NCBI GenBank assembly: GCA_965200775.1
Contig: OZ241383.1
Span: forward strand, 434,001 to 498,000
Source of the DNA: Poriferisocius sp965200775
Lineage (GTDB): Bacteria; Actinomycetota; Acidimicrobiia; Acidimicrobiales; Bin134
Length of the DNA: 64,000 nt
Direction: 5' to 3'
Part shown: positions 18,491 to 26,614 of the stretch, in pieces
Position numbering within the stretch: position 1 is the first letter of the stretch
How the letters are laid out: each line of letters begins with the position of its first letter
The notes under the pieces: model-generated
Database searches by the model: none
The model's input: only the letters and a program-made list of their open reading frames with translations
Told to the model about the DNA's origin: nothing
Made by a program: the position numbers and the translations under genes

Positions 18491-20056
18491 TCACCGTTCC
18501 GGCGAGTCCTCGGGGTTGATGTCCTCTAGGGAGCGGCGGGTGGTGTCGGGGTAGTACAGCAGCACGATCAGCACCACCAGCAGCGGGCCGGCTGCCAGGA
18601 TCGAGAAGGCGGTTCCGTACCCCCAGTTCTCGATCATGAACCCGGCCACGGCCAGCCCCACCGAGCTTCCCGCCACCCCGGCCACGCCGAGCAGGCCGTT
18701 GGACTCCGAGCGCCGGGCGGTGCCGAACAGCTCGGCCCGGTAAACCCCCATCGACGGCACGGTGCCCGATCCGGCCAGGGTGGCCAGGGCGAACAGCACC
18801 CACATGGGCCATCCGGTCTGGGTGAAGTACCAGAGGGAAAGCAGAGCCCCGCTGCCGGCGCACAGAGCGGCCAGCGTCCGCCGCCCCCGGAGGTCGGCCA
18901 GCTTGCCGGCCAGGAACAACCCCGGCCCGGCCGTCCAACCCGTGAGCAACGTGAACACCGCGATCTTGGTTCCACTGAAGTCCCGCTGGTTGTTGAGGAA
19001 CTCGTTTTGGAACTGGGCCGCTGGGGACAGGAACACCAGCATGAAAAACGACGTGGCGGCCAGCAGCATGAGCCTGGATAGGTGCTCGGGCGGCAGGCTG
19101 CTACGAGGCCGCAGCCGGGCCGCCTCGAATCGCTGGGATTCGGGAAGCCCCCGAGCCACCCAGGCCACCAGCGGTAACCCGGCCAGCGCCACCAGGAAGA
19201 TCAACCTCCACCCCGAGGTCCCGAGGTCGGCCAGCGGCACGAACCCGACGACGATTCCCGAGCCAAGTCCGGCTGCCAGGGCCAGCATCGAGGTCACGTA
19301 GGCCCGGGATCCGGCCGGCGCCTCCTCCAGGGCAAACACCAGCACCAGCAGGGCCATGGCGTGGGACAGCCCCCGGGAGACGGCCTGGGCCACACCCAGC
19401 GTGGCCAGGTTCACGGCCAGCGCGGAACCGGAGGCGGCCACGATCGATCCGGCGGCGGCCAACAGCAGGGTGCGCCGCCGGCCACTGCGGTCGCCAACGG
19501 CAGCCACTACCACCGTGATGAGGATGCTCAGACGGACCAGGGACAGGGTGATTCCCTGGGCCGATTCGCCCGCTCCGAACTCGTCTCCGGCGAAGGTGAT
19601 GGTTTGCCCGATGAGCGACCCCAGAAACCCGGAGGCGACCGAGAGGGTGGCCAGCAGGGCCACCACGCGTGCCTGGCGGGCGGTGAACCGGTCGGGCGGA
19701 TGCCACCACGGCCAGTCCCGACCCTGGCACAGTGCCCGCTTGAACGGGATGTTGAACAGCACCCTCCAAACCGGGATGGACAGCCGGTAGTCGAACCTCT
19801 CGGTGACGACAACCCGGTCGTGGTCGGCGGGTTCGACGGTGACCAATCGCCGGTAGTGGTCAACCGGCCCTTCGACGGCGGTGAAGCCGGCCTCGGTTCG
19901 GGTCGGTGGCGGTTCGGGAGCGGCCTGGTACTCGCTGCGGTTGGCGGGGCGCTCCAGCACGATGTCGAATCGAGGGGTCAACAGGCCGTCGGGACCGTGG
20001 AGCACGCGGTCGGCATCCTCGGCCCCCAGGATGCGGCGAATGATCACACGGGGCAT
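18491..20056 (-). CDS. MFS transporter with long cytoplasmic N-terminus
   Basis: Major facilitator superfamily permease of 521 residues. About 12 membrane helices start near residue 130. The loop motif GDRSGRRRTLL between helices 2 and 3 and its counterpart GKLADLRGRRTL in the second half are the MFS signatures. The first 125 residues are soluble, charged and unlike a standard MFS N-terminus. The substrate is unknown. A glycine-rich second half and PESQRFE after helix 6 resemble the sugar/metabolite branch, but this is weak. Confidence 0.85.
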   Translation of the reverse strand: MPRVIIRRILGAEDADRVLHGPDGLLTPRFDIVLERPANRSEYQAAPEPPPTRTEAGFTAVEGPVDHYRRLVTVEPADHDRVVVTERFDYRLSIPVWRVLFNIPFKRALCQGRDWPWWHPPDRFTARQARVVALLATLSVASGFLGSLIGQTITFAGDEFGAGESAQGITLSLVRLSILITVVVAAVGDRSGRRRTLLLAAAGSIVAASGSALAVNLATLGVAQAVSRGLSHAMALLVLVFALEEAPAGSRAYVTSMLALAAGLGSGIVVGFVPLADLGTSGWRLIFLVALAGLPLVAWVARGLPESQRFEAARLRPRSSLPPEHLSRLMLLAATSFFMLVFLSPAAQFQNEFLNNQRDFSGTKIAVFTLLTGWTAGPGLFLAGKLADLRGRRTLAALCAGSGALLSLWYFTQTGWPMWVLFALATLAGSGTVPSMGVYRAELFGTARRSESNGLLGVAGVAGSSVGLAVAGFMIENWGYGTAFSILAAGPLLVVLIVLLYYPDTTRRSLEDINPEDSPER

Positions 20057-20068
20057 GGGCTGCCGGGG

Positions 20069-20074
20069 AGTCTA
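20069..20074 (-). promoter_or_regulatory. Candidate -10 for the MFS gene
   Basis: TAGACT on the minus strand lies 13 nt before ATG 20056, predicting a 5' UTR of about six bases. Weak on its own; the hexamer resembles those of neighbouring genes. Confidence 0.3.
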
Positions 20075-20192
20075 CTGAGGGGTGGTGTCCGGGCACTGCC
20101 AGCCCGGGGAACCGGCGTCTGTTTCGGCGGGGTCCGGTGCGTTCCGGGAACTGGATCCGAGCAGTTGCTTCCATTTGGTGGGGGCGAGGGAG

Positions 20193-20198
20193 CATACT
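20193..20198 (+). promoter_or_regulatory. Candidate -10 for murA
   Basis: CATACT ends 7 nt before GTG 20205. The position supports that GTG as the start and a leaderless mRNA. Confidence 0.45.
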
Positions 20199-20204
20199 TG
20201 GCAG

Positions 20205-21482
20205 GTGCAGCGGGCTGATCGGGAAGACCGGATTGTGGTGCGCTCCGGGTCCCCGTTGGAGGGGTCGGTACCGATCAGCGGGGCCAAGAACTCTGCTCTC
20301 AAGCTCATGGCCGCCTGCCTGCTCACCGAAGGAACCTTCGTGCTCCGCAACGTTCCCGCCATCGACGATGTGGTGGTGATGGCCGACGTGCTGCGGGCCA
20401 TGGGGGTATCGGTGGACCGTTCTGGCGACGCCCTCACCATCGTCCGCCCCGCCGAGATCACCCCCGAGGCCCCCTACGCCCTCACAGAGCGGCTCAGGGC
20501 CTCCACCGCGGTGCTCGGACCCCTCTTGTCGGGCACTGGCCAGGCTCTGGTTGCCCTTCCGGGTGGGGACGACTTCGGCCCACGCCCGATCGACATGCAT
20601 GTGGCCGGCCTGGAGGCCCTGGGCTGCCGGTTCAAGGTGTCCGGCGGCGACGTTTACGCCACCGCCGAGAATCTGACCGGGAATCAGGTGCTGCTTGAGT
20701 TTCCCAGCGTGGGTGCCACCGAGAACGTGATGATGGCCGCCATTCGGGCCAAGGGCACCACGGTGATCGACAACGCCGCCCGGGAGCCGGAGATCGCCGA
20801 TTTGGCCGGGTTCTTGAACCACATGGGGGCCCGGGTGTTCGGGGCGGGCACATCCACCATCGAGATCGAGGGGGTGAGCGAGCTGCACTCGGTGGAGCAC
20901 ACGGTGATGACCGACCGGATCGAAGCGGCCACGTTCCTGGCCGCTCTGGGGATGGCCGGTGGGGAGATCACCCTGCGGGGAGCCCGGCCAGACCACATGG
21001 CGATGCTGTGCAGGAAGCTGGGGGAGATGGGGGTGCGAACCTCATCGGACCCCGAGGGGATGTGGGCCATGAGCAGCGGTCGTCTGCGATCGGCTGATGT
21101 TTCGACCTTGCCGTATCCCGGGCTACCCACCGACTGCAAGCCGTTGCTGGTGGCCATGCTGGCGGTGGCTGAGGGGGTTGGGATCGTAAGCGAAAACCTC
21201 TTCTCGGGGCGGTTCCGCTACGTGGACGAGCTGGTGCGCATGGGGGCCGACATCCGCACAGAGGGCCATCACGCCGTTATCCGGGGCGTGCCCCGTCTCA
21301 GCGGGGCGCCGGTGAGGGCCTCGGACATCCGAGCGGGGGCGACCCTGGTGGTGGCCGGGCTGGCTGCCGACGGGGAGACCGTGGTGGCCGATCCCCAGCA
21401 CATCGACCGCGGCTACGAGGATTTCGTGGGCAAGCTCAGCGCTCTGGGCGCCGACGTCCGCCGCGAGAGGCCCGGCGGTTAG
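20205..21482 (+). CDS. murA: UDP-N-acetylglucosamine 1-carboxyvinyltransferase, Asp-type
   Basis: Transfers enolpyruvate from PEP to UDP-GlcNAc, the first committed step of peptidoglycan synthesis in the cytoplasm. The 425 residues carry the conserved GAKNSALKLMAA near the N-terminus. The active-site loop reads LPGGDDFGPRPIDMH, so Asp122 stands where most bacteria have the fosfomycin-reactive cysteine. The same Cys-to-Asp change is known from mycobacterial MurA and gives fosfomycin insensitivity. GTG 20205 fits family length and the promoter. Its place soon after the atp genes matches mycobacteria. Confidence 0.95.
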   Translation: MQRADREDRIVVRSGSPLEGSVPISGAKNSALKLMAACLLTEGTFVLRNVPAIDDVVVMADVLRAMGVSVDRSGDALTIVRPAEITPEAPYALTERLRASTAVLGPLLSGTGQALVALPGGDDFGPRPIDMHVAGLEALGCRFKVSGGDVYATAENLTGNQVLLEFPSVGATENVMMAAIRAKGTTVIDNAAREPEIADLAGFLNHMGARVFGAGTSTIEIEGVSELHSVEHTVMTDRIEAATFLAALGMAGGEITLRGARPDHMAMLCRKLGEMGVRTSSDPEGMWAMSSGRLRSADVSTLPYPGLPTDCKPLLVAMLAVAEGVGIVSENLFSGRFRYVDELVRMGADIRTEGHHAVIRGVPRLSGAPVRASDIRAGATLVVAGLAADGETVVADPQHIDRGYEDFVGKLSALGADVRRERPGG

Positions 21483-21570
21483 CCAGAAGCAGCAGGCCGG
21501 CCAGCAGCGCCAAGGGACCGGCAACCAAGAGGATCTCGTCCCAACCGCCCTGGTGGGCCAGTACTTCCAC
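21436..21570 (-). CDS. Possible small single-helix membrane protein
   Basis: A 44-residue frame from GTG 21570, antisense to the last 47 bp of murA. The peptide has HQGGWDEILLVAGPLALLAG, one membrane helix, then an Arg-rich tail (NRRASRGGRRRPER). The pattern HQGGWDE followed by one helix and a basic tail resembles short membrane proteins annotated in other actinobacteria, from memory. No good ribosome-binding site is visible. It fills most of the gap between murA and the nifU-domain gene. Confidence 0.45.
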   Translation of the reverse strand: MEVLAHQGGWDEILLVAGPLALLAGLLLLANRRASRGGRRRPER

Positions 21571-21680
21571 GGATTGAGTCTGCCAGACCCTCGCCCTGGT
21601 CAACGGCGTTGGAGGCGGCACTGTAGGTGGGCCGGCAGGAGAGAGCCAGGGGAAGGTTCGGGGCCAGTGGGGTGGGAAGG

Positions 21681-21709
21681 TTGGCGAACGAGGCGCCACT
21701 TGCCACAAT
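21681..21709 (+). promoter_or_regulatory. Promoter of the NifU-domain gene
   Basis: TTGGCG (21681-21686), a 17-nt spacer, then CACAAT (21704-21709), which ends 7 nt before GTG 21716. This is the most complete -35/-10 pair seen in the window. A GGAGGGG run also lies just before the start, so initiation need not be leaderless. Confidence 0.5.
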
Positions 21710-21715
21710 GGAGGG

Positions 21716-21979
21716 GTGCAGGACGCCGTAGCCCAGGTGATCGAGGCCATCCGCCCGGCGGTGCAGGCCGACAACGGGGACATCTTCCTGCGCGGGGTGG
21801 ACGAGGACACCGGTGTGGTGACCGTGGAGTTGGTGGGGGCCTGCGTGAGCTGCCCGGCATCCACGGTGACGCTCAAGGCCGGGGTGGAGCGCATCCTGAA
21901 GGACCGGGTGGAGGGTGTCACCGAGGTGGTGAACGCGGGCCAGACGCTGTTCTCCGACGGCTCGCCTGTCGGCCTGTAA
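21716..21979 (+). CDS. NifU-domain iron-sulfur scaffold/carrier protein
   Basis: An 87-residue stand-alone NifU C-terminal domain that carries or delivers an Fe-S cluster. The cluster-binding CxxC is in GACVSCPASTVTLK, and the N-terminus AIRPAVQADNGDIFL is the family signature. The GTG start is supported by the promoter geometry. The rhomboid gene follows after 29 bp and may share the transcript. Confidence 0.88.
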   Translation: MQDAVAQVIEAIRPAVQADNGDIFLRGVDEDTGVVTVELVGACVSCPASTVTLKAGVERILKDRVEGVTEVVNAGQTLFSDGSPVGL

Positions 21980-22008
21980 CCGGGGTGTCCCGATAACCAG
22001 ATGTCCCC

Positions 22009-22758
22009 GTGATCCCCCGCCGAATCGACTCCTGGAACGTTGCCTATGGGCTCATCGCCGTCAACGTGGTGGTGTTCATCGTGGGTATGGTCATGGGCGA
22101 CAACCTTGGTGGGGGGAGCACCAACACAGACGGGTTGACCTTTAGGGCTGCCACCTGGGGTGGGGCCATCGACGTCTACAAAGAGTGGTGGCGGGTGTTC
22201 ACCGGCGGGTTCCTGCACCACGGCGTGTTCCACCTTGCGGTGAACATGTACTCGCTCTACATCCTGGGAGTGGTGATGGAGCGAAGCTTGGGGCGGATTC
22301 CGTTCACGGCTGTGTACTTCGCCTCGCTGGTGAGTGGGGCGTTCGGAGCGCTCCTGGAAACACCCAACTCGCTGGTGGCCGGGGCGTCGGGAGCAATCTT
22401 CGGGCTGCTGGGTGCCTTCGCCGCCCTGTCGCTGGTGCAGGGAATCGGCCTGTTCCAGACCCCGCTGGGCCCGATCCTGGCCATCAACCTGGTCATCAGC
22501 TTCACAGTGCGATCCATCTCCCTGGGCGGCCACATCGGGGGCCTGGTGGGCGGGTTCCTGGTGGGGTTGGCCACTGCGTTGGCCATCCGGCGACAACACC
22601 AGACGGCCTCTGTGTATTCGACCGGATGGGATCAGACCGTCGACGTGGGCACTCGCCGGTTGACCCATCCCGTCACGGTGTCCCTGCTCACCGCGCTGGT
22701 AGTGGCGGCGGCGTCCTTTGTGGGAGCGCTGTGGGCGGCCACCCGCTGGCCGAACTAG
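22009..22758 (+). CDS. Rhomboid family intramembrane serine protease
   Basis: Cleaves membrane-anchored substrates within or near the membrane. The 249 residues contain the rhomboid motif FLHHGVFHLAVNM (Asn79), the nucleophile Ser127 in GASGAIFG and the catalytic His175 in GGHIGG. Six membrane helices make the core, and a seventh lies at the C-terminus after a soluble segment. No extra N-terminal zinc domain is present. The substrate is unknown. Confidence 0.9.
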   Translation: MIPRRIDSWNVAYGLIAVNVVVFIVGMVMGDNLGGGSTNTDGLTFRAATWGGAIDVYKEWWRVFTGGFLHHGVFHLAVNMYSLYILGVVMERSLGRIPFTAVYFASLVSGAFGALLETPNSLVAGASGAIFGLLGAFAALSLVQGIGLFQTPLGPILAINLVISFTVRSISLGGHIGGLVGGFLVGLATALAIRRQHQTASVYSTGWDQTVDVGTRRLTHPVTVSLLTALVVAAASFVGALWAATRWPN

Positions 22759-22792
22759 CCGTAGCCGGAGATCACGCCTACGGAAGTGTCGG

Positions 22793-23224
22793 TCAGAATC
22801 GGCTGCGCAGGGCGGCAAGGTTGCGGCGCCACACCCACTCCAGGACACGGCCGCCGACCAGGTCGCCCAGCAGTCCGCCCATCCACCACGGGAAGTCCAG
22901 CTCCTCGCTCCAGCAGAACTCGGTACGGTCGGTTCCCGCCGGCGTCAGGGTGAAGCAGCCCTCACCTTCCACCAGTCCGGTGTGGCGAACCCTGATGATC
23001 GAGGGCTCCACCCACTCGGTGATCACCATTACGTCTGTGGTCTTGAGCAGGCCGATCTTGGTCTTGCACTCGAACGCGGTGCCCACGCCCTCGGTTTGGG
23101 AGCTGTAGAAGGAAATCGACTCGGCATCGGCCATCCACTGGACGTGGCGGTCGATGTGGCGAAGGTCCTCCCACACCTCCTCCACGGGAGCCTCAATGGT
23201 GGTGGATACTCGGATTCTTGCCAT
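22793..23224 (-). CDS. SRPBCC (START-like) family protein
   Basis: A 143-residue helix-grip protein. The start IRVSTTIEAPVEEVWEDLRH is the usual opening of polyketide cyclase/SRPBCC proteins, which bind hydrophobic ligands in a central cavity. The central beta strands and the long C-terminal helix (RVLEWVWRRNLAALRSRF) fit. The ligand is unknown. Convergent with the rhomboid gene, divergent from the DUF1214-like gene. Confidence 0.78.
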   Translation of the reverse strand: MARIRVSTTIEAPVEEVWEDLRHIDRHVQWMADAESISFYSSQTEGVGTAFECKTKIGLLKTTDVMVITEWVEPSIIRVRHTGLVEGEGCFTLTPAGTDRTEFCWSEELDFPWWMGGLLGDLVGGRVLEWVWRRNLAALRSRF

Positions 23225-23232
23225 TCCCGATG

Positions 23233-23238
23233 AGTCTA
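23233..23238 (-). promoter_or_regulatory. Candidate -10 for the SRPBCC gene
   Basis: TAGACT on the minus strand ends 9 nt before ATG 23224, predicting a 5' UTR of two to three bases. Confidence 0.35.
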
Positions 23239-23349
23239 AGGGGTGCCGTCGTTGGGTTGAACACCCTTCGCCTTCCCCAGGTCGCCGCCCGCCCGTCGGC
23301 CCAGTACTCGGATGCCCTTGTCGTCGGAGCGCTCGCTGGATTGGGTTAC

Positions 23350-23355
23350 TACCGT
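23350..23355 (+). promoter_or_regulatory. Candidate -10 for the DUF1214-like gene
   Basis: TACCGT ends 7 nt before ATG 23362, so a leaderless mRNA is predicted and that ATG is favoured over the in-frame start upstream. Confidence 0.45.
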
Positions 23356-23361
23356 GGCGGG

Positions 23362-24543
23362 ATGTCCGATGAGCAGCGTTTGGTGTCAGGTGAGGCGTGG
23401 AGGGAGTTCTGCGACCGGTTGAAAGCGTCGGGTGATCGCCTGCTGGGCGAGGAGTTTCCCGGTGACGCTGCCGGTCGGGCTGAGGGGTATCGCCATCTGT
23501 ACCGCTTGTTGATGCAGGGGTTGTTGGAGCAGGTGGAGATGGACGACCGGGACTTCCCCGTCATGTATCGCCACAACGACGACATCATGCGCTGGGGTGG
23601 CCCCAACGTGGACAACTCCTACTGGAGAGCCAAGGTGAGTGCGGAGAACACCTATCGGGTATCGGGGTGGTTGCCTCCCGGAGCGCTGTTCGTGATCCAA
23701 AGTGCTCACGGGGAGATGCACCAGAACCGGTTGGGGATCACCGCGGAGCGATCCAACGATGACTTTGCCGTCAACCCCGACGGCCGCTTCTCGTTCATCG
23801 CCAGTGCCACCCCCCACGAGGGCAATTGGCTGCCCATCGACGAGCACACCGACCATCTCTCGATCCGGGAGTACTGCGTGGACTGGGAGGCGGACGAACC
23901 AGGCAGCTTTTTCATTGAACGAGTCGGCAGCGAGGGTGAGTCCCCGTCGCCTCTCGATCCGGCACGTGTGGCTGATGGGTTGGAGCGGGCGGTGGGCTGG
24001 GCAGACGACGCTTTGGTGTTCTGGAACCGGTGGATGGAGCGGAGCCGCCGGGCCGCACCGCCCAACGTGTTCTACGGTCCTCGTTCGGTGCCCGGTGGGG
24101 CCGATGCGATCGGTTACGGCGGGTGTTCCTACGAGTTGGGTCCGGACGAGGCCCTGGTGGTGACCTGCGACGTGCCGCAGGCCCAGTACTGGTCCTTCAT
24201 GATCTACAGCTACGCCTGGTTCGAGTCGCTTGACTTCGCCAACCGCACGGTCAGTTTGAACAACGCCCAGATCGCCACCGATCCCGACGGCCGTTTCCGC
24301 ATCGTGGTGGCTCACAACGACCCAGGTGTGCAGAACTGGCTCGACACCGAAGGGCGCCCCGAGGCCCTCATCACGTTCCGCTGGGTACTCAGCACCACCA
24401 TGCCCACCCCGCAAGGCCAAGTGGTGCCGTTTGCCGACCTCGACCGCCACCTGCCCAATTTCGTGACCCGCTTCACCCCCGCCCAGCGCGCCGCCCAAAT
24501 CGCCGTCCGCCGCCGATCACGAGCCCGCCGCTTCCGAGGTTGA
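23362..24543 (+). CDS. DUF1214-domain protein
   Basis: A 393-residue protein of unknown role. The C-terminal half (YWSFMIYSYAWFESLDFANR, then the DGRFRIVVAHNDPGVQNWLDT stretch) resembles DUF1214, often found with DUF1254 in mycobacteria and marine actinobacteria. The N-terminal half is helical, and the middle is rich in Asp, Trp and Tyr. No signal peptide or membrane helix is evident. It ends in an Arg-rich tail. The molecular function is not known to me. Confidence 0.7.
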   Translation: MSDEQRLVSGEAWREFCDRLKASGDRLLGEEFPGDAAGRAEGYRHLYRLLMQGLLEQVEMDDRDFPVMYRHNDDIMRWGGPNVDNSYWRAKVSAENTYRVSGWLPPGALFVIQSAHGEMHQNRLGITAERSNDDFAVNPDGRFSFIASATPHEGNWLPIDEHTDHLSIREYCVDWEADEPGSFFIERVGSEGESPSPLDPARVADGLERAVGWADDALVFWNRWMERSRRAAPPNVFYGPRSVPGGADAIGYGGCSYELGPDEALVVTCDVPQAQYWSFMIYSYAWFESLDFANRTVSLNNAQIATDPDGRFRIVVAHNDPGVQNWLDTEGRPEALITFRWVLSTTMPTPQGQVVPFADLDRHLPNFVTRFTPAQRAAQIAVRRRSRARRFRG

Positions 24544-24946
24544 TCCCCACGCAGAGATCACCCAGGGTCCCCACGCAGAGATCACAGAGGGCAACATGGC
24601 GGACATGGCGAATCTGAACGCCCGCTTCGAGCCGTACTGACCGCAGCCAACAGCCGCTCCCACCGTCCCACACCTGGCACAGGGCGGGGCCTTGCTCAGT
24701 CTGGAGCCTGGTTTGGTCTTCTATTCAGTTGTCAAGGTGCGGTTGCTGGGTTTGGGGTTCAATGAGCGATCTTCACTGTTGGCCTGGTCAAGGGCTGTTT
24801 GTGTTGGTGGTTCGTTGCCTTCGTGGTTGCCAGCGCCACTTGGTCAGGTGTTGGCCCTGGGGCTCGGCACTTTGGTGTCCGGTGTTCGCTGGGGTTGCCG
24901 GCGAGTCCGGGTCGGGTGCTCAGCCTGGGGGCCATGTTCTGAGCGT
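24544..24946. other. Intergenic stretch with an 18-bp direct repeat
   Basis: No convincing gene in about 400 bp. TCCCCACGCAGAGATCAC occurs at 24544-24561 and again at 24568-24585, a 24-bp period. The rest, to the end of the HNH gene, is G/T-rich on the plus strand and has no recognisable product in any frame. Confidence 0.6.
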
Positions 24947-26171
24947 TCAGTTTCTGAGTATGGGGTTGTGTTGGGCCGGCAGATTGCTGCTGGTGCCGGT
25001 GTCAGGAAACGGATCTGGTGGGGGTTGCACGGTGTAGCGGCCGTCGGGGTCTTGGTGGACTTCCCAGTTGTGGTCGTGGATGTTGTGGTGGCAGCGGGTA
25101 CACACCATCACGAGGTTGTCGAGGTCGGTGGGTCCGCCGTTTGACCACCAGTCGATGTGGTGTGCCTGACACCAGTGCGGTGCTGCGTCGCAGCCGACGC
25201 AGCCCTGGTCTCGCAATGTCAAAGCGGCCTTCTGGGGTTCGGTGGCGGTTCGAGTCCTGCGACCCAACCAGAGCTTCTGACCCTTCACTTTGTAGATGGC
25301 GGGCAGGATGTCCGCCTCACAGGCCAGCTTCTTGAGTTCACCAACCGGCAGGGGTTTTCCGTCGCTGAGCCGAGCGTTGCCCAGCTTCTGGCTGATGACG
25401 TCGTAGTCGGCCACCACCAACAATGCAGTCCCCGAGGCCTTGCCCTTTCTCGGGCTCCAGGATCAATTCGGCTAGGGCGTCGGCCATGCGCTGCTTCGAC
25501 GTGCGACGCTTGGTCGGGTCTTCCTGGTGCCACAGCTCGCGTTCCTTCGCCGACAGCACCGTGGCGATACGAGCCCCGGTTAGCGGGTCGAACTCCCCGG
25601 AGACCACGAACATGCCGGTTTCTTTGCTCTCGAACGCTCTTGCGGTGCGCCGTTCTTTCTGGTTGTCCAAGATGGCCTGTCCATCATCATCGGACATGTC
25701 CTGCTGGTGGCGGCGCACCGTCTTGTTGAACCGGGTGTAATCCTCACGCTGAGCGGCGTCTTGCAACACCGACTCGTCTATAGGCCCTTCTCCTGCGGCT
25801 CGGGCAATGAGCCGTGCATGGCTCGCGGGGATTACCCCGTCGGCCAGAGCCTTTTGGGTTTCAGGCAGCTCGACCAGCTTCTCGGCGACCTCCACGTCCT
25901 GGCGGGCCTGACGACTAGACGACTGCAATACGTCACGAACCGCTCGCTGAGCCTCCTCTGCACCAATGAGATTCTTGAGGTCAACCAGAATTCCAGCCGT
26001 GATGGCCGCCAGCTTCGACTCCGCCCGGCGGGCCGCCTGCAACAGCGCACGCAGCTCAGCGTCGTCCATCTCGGACCTGTCAACAGCGTTCACACACACC
26101 GTCGCCCCACATCCGCCCTCGGCAGCCTCCGCAGGGGCAGGTGGCGTCGGTTGTTTCTTGCTCTGGCTCAT
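24947..26171 (-). pseudogene. DUF222/HNH endonuclease gene with a +1 frameshift
   Basis: One gene in two frames. The first part, from ATG 26171 behind the strong site AAAGGAGGTG, encodes an Ala/Glu-rich helical DUF222 region. The second part, ending at 24947, encodes the HNH nuclease with CVGCDAAPHWCQAHHIDWWS and NLVMVCTRCHHNIHDH. The frames join at a GGG run (plus-strand CCC 25443-25445); removing one G restores EKGKASGTALLVVADYDVI. This is the 13E12-repeat type family common in actinobacterial genomes. The catalytic motifs are intact, so decay is recent or the base is a sequencing error. Confidence 0.85.
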
Positions 26172-26229
26172 TTCACCTCCTTTGTCATCTTCCGCCCCAC
26201 ACCGGGGGCTTGAATCCATCTCGTAGTCC

Positions 26230-26328
26230 ATTATCCACACCACGGTGACAGTTTCCCCTGACGTTCCGTTACCTTCCGTTGGTGCCTGCCTCGTTTCCTA
26301 TTATCCACATGGTGGTGACAGTTTCCCC
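26230..26328 (+). repeat. Two 29-bp imperfect direct repeats carrying DnaA-box sequences
   Basis: Copies at 26230-26258 and 26300-26328, 70 bp apart, match at 25 of 29 positions. Each starts with a perfect TTATCCACA, the bacterial DnaA-box consensus (26231-26239 and 26301-26309), and ends GGTGACAGTTTCCCC. They lie just upstream of the DUF222/HNH gene. The remaining sequence to 26614 has no convincing gene. Confidence 0.75.
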
Positions 26329-26614
26329 GTCGCCGGCACCCTGCCACCGCCTCTCGCGAAACCCCAGCTCACAAGCCCAGAGCCGATTCCCACACACTAC
26401 TCAGGAGCTGTGACACATTCCCTCGACCGGCTACAAACAGCCCATGTCCCCTTGTCCAGGCAGAACCGCCTTCATCCGTTGGCCAAATGGACGGACGTGA
26501 AGGCAGTCCTGCGGGTTTTGCCGGGATGCTTCAGGGCTTCAACGCTGCCGATGCGCAGGATTGCCTGCTTGCGGTCCGGCGTCTGGTTGAACGGTTGAAC
26601 CCACAACCGAACCC

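Noticed and set aside
26231..26309. Chromosomal replication origin
   Set aside because: Only two DnaA boxes, no dnaA, dnaN, parAB or rpmH nearby and no AT-rich unwinding region seen.
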